64,000 nt of DNA, from contig NZ_JACHIK010000004.1 of NCBI RefSeq assembly GCF_014203155.1, forward strand, positions 310,001 through 374,000. The letters are read 5' to 3'. The notes beneath the pieces were generated by a model. That model had not been told where the DNA came from. It ran no database searches and worked only from the letters and a program-made list of their open reading frames with translations. This document shows, piece by piece, positions 46,349-54,270 of this stretch. Each line of letters starts with the position of its first letter. Position 1 is the first letter of the stretch. A program made the position numbers and the translations under genes. This stretch comes from Shinella fusca. Its GTDB lineage: Bacteria > Pseudomonadota > Alphaproteobacteria > Rhizobiales > Rhizobiaceae.

Positions 46349-48298
46349 TCAGCCGGCCTTGTTGACGCGCATGTACCAGTCGACCAGCCGGCGCACCTGC
46401 CGCACGGTATAGCCCCGCTCGGTCATGCGCGCGACGAAGTCGGCATGCTGCTTCTCGGTGGCGCTGTCCTTCTTCGAGCCGAAGCTGATGACCGGAAGAA
46501 GATCCTCGACCTGGCCGAACATGCGCTTCTCGATGACCTCACGCAGCTTCTCATAGCTCGTCCAGGCGGGGTTGCGCCCGCCGTTGCGGGCGCGGGCGCG
46601 CAGGGTGAACTTGACCACCTCGTTGCGGAAATCCTTCGGATTGGCGATGCCGGCCGGCTTTTCGATCTGCGACAGCTCGCTGTCGAGGATATCGCGGTTA
46701 AGGATCTGGCCCGTATCCGGGTCCTTGAAGTCCTGGTCTTCCAGCCAGGCATCGGCATAGGCGATGTAGCGGTCGAACAGGTTCTGGCCGTATTCGCTGT
46801 AGGATTCCAGATACGCCTTCTGGATCTCGTGGCCGATGAATTCGGCATAGCGGGCGGCAATTTCCGAGCGGATGAAATCGAGATAGCCGGCCTCGACCTC
46901 CTTCGCAAACTGCTCGCGGCGGACCGCCTGTTCGAGAATGTACATGAGGTGGACCGGATCGGCCGCCACTTCCTTCGTGTCGTAGTTGAAGGTCTCCGAC
47001 AGGACCTTGAAGGCAAAGCGCGTGCTGATGCCGCTCATGCCCTCGTCGACGCCGCCGGCATCGCGGTATTCCTGCAGCGATTTCGCCTTGGGGTCGGTAT
47101 CTTTCAGGTTCTCGCCGTCATAGACGCGCATCTTCGTATAGGTCGGCGAATTCTCGTGCGGCGTCAGGCGCGTTGCGACGGTGAAACGGCTGAGATTCTC
47201 CAGCACCTCGGGCGCGCAGGGACTGTCGGAAAGCTCGCTCTCGCGCAGCAGCTTTTCGTAGATCAGCCGCTCCTCGGTGACGCGCAGGCAATAGGGCACC
47301 TTGACGACGAGGATACGGTCGAGGAAGGCCTCGTTGTTCTTGTTGTGCTTGAACTGCAGCCATTCCGACTCGTTGGAATGGGCGAGCACGATGCCCTGAT
47401 AGGGGAAGGCGCCGAAATTCTCCGTGCCGTTGTAGCTGCCCTCCTGCGTGGCGGTCAAAAGCGGATGCAGCACCTTGATCGGCGCCTTGAACATCTCGAC
47501 GAATTCGAGAAGGCCCTGGGTCGTGCGGTTGAGGCCGCCGCTGTAGGAATAGGCGTCGGGATCGGCCTGGCTGAAGTTTTCGAGCTGGCGGATATCCACC
47601 TTGCCGACCAGCGCCGAGACGTCCTGGTTGTTCTCGTCGCCCGGCTCCGTCTTGGCGATGGCGATCTGGCGCAGGCGCGAGGGCATCATCCTGACGACGC
47701 TGAACTTCGAGATGTCGCCGCCGATCTCATCGAGCCGCTTCGTCGCCCAGGGCGAGATGAGGCCGGTGAGGCGCCGCCTGGCGATACCGTATTTCTCCTC
47801 GAGGAGATCGCCCATGCGTTCGCGGCTGAAAAGGCCGAGGGGGGATTCGAAGACCGGGCTGATCTTGCCGTCGATGGCGAGCGTGTAGATCGGCTGCTCC
47901 TCCATCAGCTTCTTCAGCCGTTCGGCCAGCGAGGATTTGCCGCCGCCGACCGGCCCGAGGAGATAGAGGATCTGCTTGCGCTCCTCGAGGCCCTGTGCGG
48001 CATAGCGGAAATAGCCGACGATCCGCTCGATCGTGTCTTCCATGCCGAAGAAATCGGAGAAGGAGGGATAGAGCTTGATCGTGCGGTTGGCGAAGATCCG
48101 CCCCAGCCGCTCGTCCATGCTCGTGTCGACGAGCTTCGGCTCGCCGATGGCCGCGATCATCCGCTCGGGCGCGCTGGCATAGAGGCTCGCATTGTCGCGG
48201 CACGCGAGCAGATACTCCTGGAGGCTCAGCGTTTCGCGGGCTTCACTGGCATAGGCTTTGGAAAAAAGGTCGAAAACGTCACTGCCGTCGGTTCGCAT
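46349..48298 (-). CDS. prkA: PrkA serine protein kinase / AAA+ protein
   Basis: 649-residue protein of the PrkA (YeaG) family. It has an AAA+ module with Walker A LLGPVGGGKSSLAERLK near residue 110-125 and, in the C-terminal half, a region with resemblance to Hanks kinases. In Bacillus the AAA+ part has Lon-like protease activity. ATG 48298 follows GGGAGGG; an upstream open frame does not have a better start. It is the first gene of the three-gene unit. A GGAAC-N17-CGTA sequence 60-85 bp upstream is a candidate general-stress promoter. Confidence 0.94.
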   Translation of the reverse strand: MRTDGSDVFDLFSKAYASEARETLSLQEYLLACRDNASLYASAPERMIAAIGEPKLVDTSMDERLGRIFANRTIKLYPSFSDFFGMEDTIERIVGYFRYAAQGLEERKQILYLLGPVGGGKSSLAERLKKLMEEQPIYTLAIDGKISPVFESPLGLFSRERMGDLLEEKYGIARRRLTGLISPWATKRLDEIGGDISKFSVVRMMPSRLRQIAIAKTEPGDENNQDVSALVGKVDIRQLENFSQADPDAYSYSGGLNRTTQGLLEFVEMFKAPIKVLHPLLTATQEGSYNGTENFGAFPYQGIVLAHSNESEWLQFKHNKNNEAFLDRILVVKVPYCLRVTEERLIYEKLLRESELSDSPCAPEVLENLSRFTVATRLTPHENSPTYTKMRVYDGENLKDTDPKAKSLQEYRDAGGVDEGMSGISTRFAFKVLSETFNYDTKEVAADPVHLMYILEQAVRREQFAKEVEAGYLDFIRSEIAARYAEFIGHEIQKAYLESYSEYGQNLFDRYIAYADAWLEDQDFKDPDTGQILNRDILDSELSQIEKPAGIANPKDFRNEVVKFTLRARARNGGRNPAWTSYEKLREVIEKRMFGQVEDLLPVISFGSKKDSATEKQHADFVARMTERGYTVRQVRRLVDWYMRVNKAG

Positions 48299-48358
48299 GG
48301 AACCCTCCCACAGTCGCCGGACCAAGCCGCACCGGTCGGCGGCCTCTATGAAGTATAC

Positions 48359-48384
48359 TACGAAAGAGGCAGGGATTTTGTTCC
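48359..48384 (-). promoter_or_regulatory. Candidate EcfG-type promoter for prkA
   Basis: On the minus strand GGAAC (48384-48380) and CGTA (48362-48359) are 17 bases apart, one change from GGAAC-N16/17-CGTT. The predicted leader is about 55 nt. This fits with general-stress control of the prkA cluster, but is short and could be chance. Confidence 0.35.
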
Positions 48385-48502
48385 CATCATCGTGAAAGAA
48401 ATCAAATTCATGTGCGCACATACCCTGATCATGGATTCGGCGACCGCCGCCTATATTCTCGACCATATAACGACGGACCGGCGCTGACGGAGCCTCCTCT
48501 TG

Positions 48503-48835
48503 TCAGACCTCCACCCTGTTACCCGTTTCACGATCGAGAAGGTGTAGCTTGTCCGCCGCCAAGTGCACGTTGACCTTCTCCCCGACGTGATGGCCGGCGC
48601 TATCGGAGGTGCGGGCGATGGACGGCCCTCGCCCGCGCTGAGACGGACATGCTCCGGGCAGATGCCGACGGTCAGCGCTGCCGGGAGATGGCCGGCACCC
48701 GATAGGCTCAGGGCGCCGATGCGGACGCCGCCCTCTGCTCGCCCCTCGAAAAAATTCATCGGCGGCGAGCCGATGAACTTGGCGACAAAGAGATTGGCGG
48801 AGCGGTGATAGACCTCTTCGGGCGTGCCAAACTAT
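48503..48835 (-). pseudogene. 3' remnant of a sugar-type ABC ATPase (UgpC/MalK family)
   Basis: The minus strand encodes FGTPEEVYHRSANLFVAK, then FIGSPPMNFFEG and ICPEHVRLSAGEG, the end of the ATPase domain and the TOBE domain of UgpC/MsmX-type ATPases. A frameshift lies around 48600, after which DSAGHHVGEKVNVHLAADKL and LLDRETGNRVEV lead to the stop at 48503. Walker A and B are missing. It is joined at its 5' side to a fragment of a response-regulator gene. No function is expected. Confidence 0.8.
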
Positions 48836-48984
48836 ATGAGGTTCGAACGTCCGGCCTGCTTGAGGGGTGCAAGCACGGCGATGCGGTCGTCCATCATCCA
48901 GTCGACCGAATGGTTGTCGGCGGCGATGTGGTCGCGGATCGCCGCACCGAGGATCGTATCGTCTTCGATCAGAAGGATTCTCAT
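48835..48984 (-). pseudogene. 5' fragment of an OmpR-type response regulator fused to the ABC remnant
   Basis: ATG 48984 begins MRILLIEDDTILGAAIRDHI, a typical receiver-domain start with the acid pair, but after about 29 residues the reading changes to DDRIAVLAPLKQAGRSNLI, which belongs to the ABC ATPase family. An in-frame TAG follows. It looks like a recombination junction between two unrelated genes. The phospho-acceptor Asp and the DNA-binding domain are absent. Confidence 0.65.
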
Positions 48985-49097
48985 GAACACATCGTCCTGT
49001 CTGTTCTGAACCCTTGCCGGCAAACCTGTCAGCCGGCTGACGGACAAGACGCGACGGCTTCAGCTATTCGTCAGGAACGAGTGCCACCTTTCCTGCG

Positions 49098-49775
49098 CTA
49101 AGCGACACTTTTATTGATACGCAAATCCTGCCTGTGATCGGGCGGGGTCGCGGAATTCGCCATCAGTTCTCTCAGAGCCATACGCTTGTAGATTTCGACG
49201 AGCCGATCGCCTTCGGCGCGATCGACGGAGATCGCCAATCGCATCGTCGCTTCGCCGAGCTGCCAGATGAGAAATGCCGTGGCGGTGAGCCGGACGGGGT
49301 CGGCTTCCGGCTGCAAGCGTTGCCAAACGTTTGCCAAGGATTCCGCGCTTGCACGACTGTCTGCAAGCTCAAGTTCCCGCAGGGTCTTGTCGACCTGCGT
49401 ACCAGACCAGATTTCACGCATCACCGGCTCGGCCAGGCAGATCGTATAGTAGGCATCGATAAGCCGGGCAAACGCGGCAAGCAGGTCCTCCTCGCTCGAT
49501 ACGTCGGCAAGCTCTGCATCAATGCAGGCGCGGTTTTCGACAGTGAAGCGCTCGGCCAGCGCGCGGATGATGGCACTCTTGTCGGGAAAGAACTGATAGA
49601 GCGAGCCGATGGATACGCCGGCACGCTCGGCGACCTCGCTCATCCTCATCGCATCGCTGCCATATTGGGCAATCAGGTCGCGCGCAGCCGCCAGCATGCG
49701 CTCGACGCGCTCGCGGCTGCGCTGCTGTGTCGGTTCCTTGCGGATCAATGGCGCAGGTGACGTTGCAGCCGGCAT
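49098..49775 (-). CDS. TetR-family transcriptional repressor
   Basis: 225 residues from ATG 49775. The N-terminal helix-turn-helix is QQRSRERVERMLAAARDLIAQYG, then MSEVAERAGVSIGSLYQFFPDKSAI (residues about 15-65), and the C-terminal domain is all helical with no recognised ligand motif. It is divergent from the DUF1772 gene across 198 bp. The usual pattern, that a TetR protein represses the neighbouring divergent gene and itself, is likely here. The ligand is unknown. Confidence 0.9.
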   Translation of the reverse strand: MPAATSPAPLIRKEPTQQRSRERVERMLAAARDLIAQYGSDAMRMSEVAERAGVSIGSLYQFFPDKSAIIRALAERFTVENRACIDAELADVSSEEDLLAAFARLIDAYYTICLAEPVMREIWSGTQVDKTLRELELADSRASAESLANVWQRLQPEADPVRLTATAFLIWQLGEATMRLAISVDRAEGDRLVEIYKRMALRELMANSATPPDHRQDLRINKSVA

Positions 49776-49973
49776 ATATGAGTATCCTTCACATTTTTCT
49801 TGACGGGCAGAATATGAGTACTTATCACGTTTATCAATATGAGGAATCCTCTTGGGGCATCGGTTCTGGAAGGCATGCCCACTGATACCGATGAAACTGC
49901 CGCGAGCGGTCACTGGAACCCGGCAAAGCCTGCGTAAATCGCCATTCAACTCTTGATATGAAGGGAAGCAGAC
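49776..49973. promoter_or_regulatory. Divergent control region with ATATGAG repeats
   Basis: The motif ATATGAG occurs three times in the first 75 bases next to tetR, twice as ATATGAGTA. One copy continues as TGAGTACTTA, which is nearly self-complementary, as TetR operators are. AT-rich compared with its surroundings. The operator assignment is inference. Confidence 0.35.
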
Positions 49974-50447
49974 ATGCTTTCAATGCTCGTTCCCGTGATC
50001 ACCCTGCTGGCCCTGCTTGGCAGCGGGATGATGGCCGGCCTGTTCTTTGCCTATTCCAATTCGGTGATGCCGGCGCTGGCGAAATTGCCCGCCCCACAAG
50101 GCATTGCGGCAATGAACCATATCAACGTGGTGATCCAGAACCCGCTCTTTCTCACGATTTTCATGGGTACGGCGCTGCTTGCGCTGATCTTGGTCGCTGC
50201 TGGGCTGTTGGGCTGGTCGGCCAAGCCTTCCTGGGTGCTGATCGGCGCCGGGCTCTATCTCGCCGGCAACATCGTTGTCACCGTCACCATCAACGTGCCG
50301 ATGAACGAGGCCCTCGCCGCAAGCGGCGAGGGGCCAGACGGCATTGCATTCTGGGCGACTTTTCTCGACCGATGGGTGTTCTGGAACCATGTGCGAGCGG
50401 CGGCTTGCACAGGAGCGCTGGCCGCGTTCGCCATGGCGATAAGATAG
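49974..50447 (+). CDS. DUF1772 membrane protein (anthrone oxygenase-like)
   Basis: 157 residues with four hydrophobic helices (about 5-25, 55-77, 82-105, 133-155) and the family pattern GLFFAYSNSVMPALAKL, NHINVVIQNPLFL and NVPMNEALA. DUF1772 is related to fungal anthrone oxygenases, but the bacterial role is not established. A GGGAAG site precedes ATG 49974. Probably controlled by the divergent TetR protein. Confidence 0.88.
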   Translation: MLSMLVPVITLLALLGSGMMAGLFFAYSNSVMPALAKLPAPQGIAAMNHINVVIQNPLFLTIFMGTALLALILVAAGLLGWSAKPSWVLIGAGLYLAGNIVVTVTINVPMNEALAASGEGPDGIAFWATFLDRWVFWNHVRAAACTGALAAFAMAIR

Positions 50448-50487
50448 CAGCAGTCGTCAGCCTCACACATGCGCAAGATGGCAGGCA

Positions 50488-50987
50488 ATGACGGGGCACG
50501 AACTCGCTGACCAGCTCGAGGTTTCAATCCGCACGCTCTTATGGCGACATTGCCGAACTGATGGCCCAGCGTGTGCCCGTGCGCGGCGAGGCAAGTACCG
50601 GATACATCTCGACAAGGGCTACGACTTGCCGCCGCTGATGCTGGCGCCGGACGAGCTCGAGACGGCTGTTCTTGGCGCGAGCTGGGTGGCGCGCAACTGG
50701 CGCAGGGGGGCGCTTGATCTGATCGCCAGGCTGACCGCGGTCGCACCCCGGTGTTGCAACCGATCGTGCTGGATTTCGGCCTGAAGTTCATCCGCACGAT
50801 CAAGCAGCCGGTCGCAACCATCGACATCGCTGAACTGCGCCGGCTATTCGCGACCGGAGGAAGGTTGCGATCACCTATGTCGATGCCTGCAGCATATCGC
50901 ACCGACAGCTTCAACCTTCACGTCCACCAGGCGCGAACCGCTTCGGACTGGAAGGCGCGGCGGACGCAATGCGGGCCGCAAGGGTAA
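50488..50987 (+). pseudogene. Decayed YafY-type HTH/WYL transcriptional regulator
   Basis: Fragments of a DeoR-like regulator with a WYL domain are spread over frames: MTGHELADQLEVSIRTL, then (shifted) DIAELMAQRVPVRGEAS, then LDKGYDLPPLMLAPDELE, LDLIARLTAVAP, LQPIVLDFGL and VAITYVDA. At least four frameshifts or losses are needed to connect them, and the start of the HTH and the C-terminal WYL part are missing. Clearly non-functional. Adjacent DUF1772 genes are often found with such regulators. Confidence 0.8.
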
Positions 50988-51214
50988 CGCCCGCTGGGCA
51001 TCTGGATGCCTCCGACATGGGTTGTAGCCGCTGCACTCACAACCATGCCACTCCCTGCACAAGCCGCACCAAATACAGCGCCCCACTACTAGCGATACAA
51101 ATCGTTACTGCTCGAATCATCGCGAACATGTCGGTGGAAAATTAATTCCTATAAGAAATAATCCCGTATCTCTCGAAAATTCTCGGTCCCTTATAGCTAC
51201 AAGGTACGACTTCA

Positions 51215-52177
51215 ATGAAAAAGAGGGTTCAGATTAGCCATATCTGCGTCGGTATGTACATAGAAGAGCTTGAGGATCGCTCTCATAGCCGCCTTGATAA
51301 TCGTCAATTCCTGATTACTTCGGAGACTGAACTTAAAGTCGTCTTGGCCAGCAAAGCCATGAGTGCCGTTATCAACACGTCGAAGGGCAAGGATGTCGTT
51401 GAAGAGACCGCTCCAGCCTGGAATGTTGTACGCTCTCGGTTCGAGGTCGAACTTGATGCCACATTTCCCGCTAGCGAACTCCAGCAGGCGCGCAAATGCA
51501 TCGAAACAACCCGACCATTGATAAAGCGCGTCTTTTGCGATGCGCAGCGGAATGGGACATTCGATTTCGACAGCGCGCAAGCCGTTGTCGAGACAATCAT
51601 GTCGGATGCCCTCCAATGCGCCAGTGCGTTGATTGCCACAACCAAGCTCAAGGAGCACGACGAAGGCACTTTCCTGCATTGCCTGGCCGTAAGCGCACTG
51701 ATGATCGCCTTTGGACGGAGCCTTGAGCTTGAGGAGGAGATGATCCGCGACCTGGGGCTTGGCGGCCTCGTTCACGACATTGGCAAGGCAACGATCCCTC
51801 TCGCCATTCTGAACAAGCCGGGCAAGCTGACCGCAGCGGAGTTTGCCTTGGTACGGGAACACCCTGTACGCGGAGCGGCATTATTGCGCGGCGTCCCTGG
51901 CATATCGCAAACCGTGACGGGTATCTGTCTATACCACCATGAGAAACATGATGGCGCCGGCTATCCATTCGGATTGAAGGATGAGGCCATTCCGCTGGCA
52001 GCACGCATCGCCGCAATCTGCGATGTCTACGATGCGATGGTGACGGACAGGCCCTATAAACGCGGCTGGTCGCAATCGCAGGCAATTGCCATGATGCTCG
52101 ACTCGCATGGGCACTTCGACCGTAGTTTGCTGAAACGATTTGTTTCGCAGCTCGTCGTCGGCGGAAGCCTCCGATAG
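51215..52177 (+). CDS. HD-GYP domain c-di-GMP phosphodiesterase with DUF3391
   Basis: 320 residues. The N-terminal part (VQISHICVGMYIEEL) is a DUF3391 domain, and the C-terminal HD-GYP domain has GLVHDIGKATIP for the HD metal ligands and YHHEKHDGAGYPFGL as the HHExxDGxGYP signature; all key residues are intact. It should hydrolyse cyclic di-GMP, lowering the signal that favours a sessile life. The base composition is less GC-rich than the neighbours, and upstream is a 227-bp AT-rich spacer without another gene, so acquisition by transfer is possible. Start ATG 51215 has only a distant AAGG. Confidence 0.92.
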   Translation: MKKRVQISHICVGMYIEELEDRSHSRLDNRQFLITSETELKVVLASKAMSAVINTSKGKDVVEETAPAWNVVRSRFEVELDATFPASELQQARKCIETTRPLIKRVFCDAQRNGTFDFDSAQAVVETIMSDALQCASALIATTKLKEHDEGTFLHCLAVSALMIAFGRSLELEEEMIRDLGLGGLVHDIGKATIPLAILNKPGKLTAAEFALVREHPVRGAALLRGVPGISQTVTGICLYHHEKHDGAGYPFGLKDEAIPLAARIAAICDVYDAMVTDRPYKRGWSQSQAIAMMLDSHGHFDRSLLKRFVSQLVVGGSLR

Positions 52178-52189
52178 CCCAGGCCAAGG

Positions 52190-52444
52190 CTTGTCCTCGC
52201 CAACAGCATCGTCCCGGCGCGGTTTGCACAAGCACAGCATATCCAGGCAAATGCGCGCCACCACGGTCCTCAGCCAACCGTCATGGTTCCCGATGCCGCC
52301 AACGTCTGTTCGGTCCAGTCGCAGCCATGCTTCTTATACAGCATCTTCCGCCTCTGTGCGGGGGCCAAGCCTTCGGAAGGCGACGGCTCTCGGATAAGCG
52401 CGGTTGCCTCGAATTGTCCCCGCCAGAATCTTTTCTCCCTCCAT
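52190..52444 (-). pseudogene. Decayed ECF sigma factor (region 2 only)
   Basis: From ATG 52444 the minus strand reads NRAYPRAVAFRRLGPRTEAE, then DAV, an in-frame TAA at 52336-52334, and EAWLRLDRTD, GWLRTVVARICLDMLC and PRRDDAVGED. This is the conserved region 2 of ECF sigma factors of the SigJ/ECF41 type. A one-base loss may also lie near 52408. Region 4 and the usual C-terminal extension are missing. It is divergent from a carboxymuconolactone-decarboxylase remnant, the partner known for ECF41 sigma factors. Confidence 0.7.
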
Positions 52445-52472
52445 CGGTCACATTCCCAGTCTGCCGCGCGTC

Positions 52473-52770
52473 ATGCCTGTGACGAACGAAATCCGGTCGA
52501 TGTGACCAACAGGCGCTATCCCCGAGGCGATGCAAGCGCTGATGGCGCTGAACAAGGCAACGGGAAAGAGCGGCCTTTCGGAGGTCACCATCAAGCTGGT
52601 CCATCTCCGGCCAGCCAGATCAATGGGTGCAGCGTATGCGTAGACATGCATGCACAGGAACCGATGAAGGCAGGTGAAACAGACCGACGCATCTTCGCTG
52701 TTGCCGCCTGGCGCGACACGCCGTTCTTCACCGAGGCCGGGCGGGCGGCACTTGAGCGAGCGCTACAATT
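52473..52770 (+). pseudogene. Decayed carboxymuconolactone decarboxylase/AhpD-like protein
   Basis: From ATG 52473 the frame reads ten codons, a TGA at 52503, then AIPEAMQALMALNKATGKSG and LSEVTIKLVHLR. A one-base loss at about 52610 moves the reading to ASQINGCSVCVDMHAQ, EPMKAGETDRRIFAVAAWRD and TPFFTEAGRAALE. The CxxC active site of AhpD-like proteins is visible in the second half (NGCSVCVDMHA). The 3' end is cut where the luxR gene abuts. Two lesions make it non-functional. Confidence 0.78.
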
Positions 52771-53851
52771 TGAAGGACGAGAGGCGCGCGATGAATTCCG
52801 TTTGTCGGCTGGACCCCGTTTTGGCGAGCAGGCTTTTAACATGGGTTCGCACCGTCTCTATACCTACTCCCCCAATTGCAGCGATGTCTTTCGGCGATAG
52901 GCCTTGCAGAAGTCCTTCGGCAACCTTCGCCTCAGCCTGTGTGATATCATAGAGGATTTGGAGCAACGGTTTGATGGGAAGGCCGGGGAGATTTATCGGC
53001 GCCAGAACAACGATAGCGTCCATGCCGGAGAAGACATCCCGCGCATTCAACGAAATGGGGATGACGTGCAGCACCACCGGGTTGTTATCGCTTGCAACGA
53101 ATGGAATCGACTTGGGCGTGCCCGGATCATGAAGGGCTTGCAACGCATCCCTTAACATCATGTCCGCGCGGCGATCCGCTATGCGGAGGATATCGAAGGC
53201 CATGACATCGAGGCTCTCCGTGGCACGCTCGAACTGGCGGTTGTGCAGACGAACTCTTCCGCGGCGATCGCAGGCGACGGCCGGCACACCGAGATGTGAA
53301 AGGCTTTCAAGCGTACCGTTCACGCGCTCCAACCTGAAACGGGCTGCCAACATCGATGCCCGGGCGATATGGGGACGCAGCTCGTTCAAGAAGGCTTTTG
53401 TTTCATCCGCAATCGGGCCACGCTCATAAAGCTGATCAATCGAGAAAATGACGATATCGTCGTCGATACCGGTAACGTGCGTGGCAGCGCTCCAACCAAT
53501 TCCGCGAGGACGCAAGAACTCCGTATATATCGGATGGTTCTCAATTTCCTCTTCTGAGCAGACGTCGTGATCGGTTACAAATTCCTGTCTCGCGAATTCA
53601 AGCACTCGCTTCGCGCGGATGTTTCGCTCAGCCCACCCTTCCTGCATCATCGCCGTCAAATGCGGTTGACAGCTTTGCGTCGCACACGATGCCGAACCAT
53701 ACTTTCCTAAAGTGAAAAGGGCCCCACCATAACAGTCAGTTGCCTCAGAAACACGTTCCAGCACTCTCGGCCAGAACTCGGGCAGAACGGCGGCCTCATA
53801 GATTTCATCGATGATTGATCGGTCGTGGTACAATCGGCCCCCTATACACAA
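52763..53851 (-). CDS. LuxR-family transcriptional regulator
   Basis: Up to 362 residues. The C-terminal LuxR-type helix-turn-helix is LTQ-like AEAKVAEGLLQGLSPKDIAA followed by ETVRTHVKSLLAKTGSSRQTE. The long N-terminal part resembles the sensor region of rhizobial LuxR orphans (SIIDEIYEAAVLPEFWPRVL) with a PAS-like section, but has no autoinducer-binding pattern. The start is uncertain: TTG at 53851, or TTG 53833 with AGGGGG just upstream. The base composition is lower in GC than the core. Its 3' end truncates the decarboxylase remnant, which suggests arrival by recombination. The target is unknown. Confidence 0.85.
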   Translation of the reverse strand: MCIGGRLYHDRSIIDEIYEAAVLPEFWPRVLERVSEATDCYGGALFTLGKYGSASCATQSCQPHLTAMMQEGWAERNIRAKRVLEFARQEFVTDHDVCSEEEIENHPIYTEFLRPRGIGWSAATHVTGIDDDIVIFSIDQLYERGPIADETKAFLNELRPHIARASMLAARFRLERVNGTLESLSHLGVPAVACDRRGRVRLHNRQFERATESLDVMAFDILRIADRRADMMLRDALQALHDPGTPKSIPFVASDNNPVVLHVIPISLNARDVFSGMDAIVVLAPINLPGLPIKPLLQILYDITQAEAKVAEGLLQGLSPKDIAAIGGVGIETVRTHVKSLLAKTGSSRQTEFIARLSSFKL

Positions 53852-54270
53852 GCAATGCCTGAATTAACGCAATGCGCTTGCACGAGCAATCACTATGGGT
53901 TGCAATGGTTAAATCCGAGCCTGTTGGGCCGAGATCATCAGTTTTGCCGGGTACCAAGGACGTAACCTTCAGACAGGTGTAACGCAGCAACTTTTGCATC
54001 TTGGGAAGATCGATCGGCGAGGATCAAGACGTCGATCTCTTTCGTCCATTCTTGCGTTGCCGCGGCCAGCTTGGCTTGTCGAAGGATCGCCGAAGGCGGC
54101 ACGCCTTAGACTGAAATGCAGTAACAGCCATCGACGGCTTCGACTGTCTCGAGCCGAAGAAAAATGCGGTGCAACGACGGTTTTATGCCTTTATTCCTGC
54201 ACCGCAGGTTGCTTGTTTTACCGGCGGTTAACCATGCCGGTTTACAAACGGGTAACTTCTGGAGGAACCC
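53852..54270. other. 419-bp gene-free stretch upstream of the tolC-like gene
   Basis: No believable gene on either strand. It must contain the promoters of both luxR and the tolC-like gene. Just before the tolC start there is GGTTAACC (about 54224) and later GGGTAAC, an imperfect inverted pair. TGGAGGAA is the ribosome site for GTG 54271. Nothing else is recognised. Confidence 0.5.

Noticed and set aside
50488-50784. A 98-residue intact regulator gene
   Set aside because: Homology to WYL regulators continues in other frames on both sides of several shifts, so the short open frame is a piece of a pseudogene.
52283-52900. A 205-codon plus-strand gene
   Set aside because: Only its middle matches a carboxymuconolactone decarboxylase; the front part is antisense to the ECF remnant and the end runs into luxR antisense.
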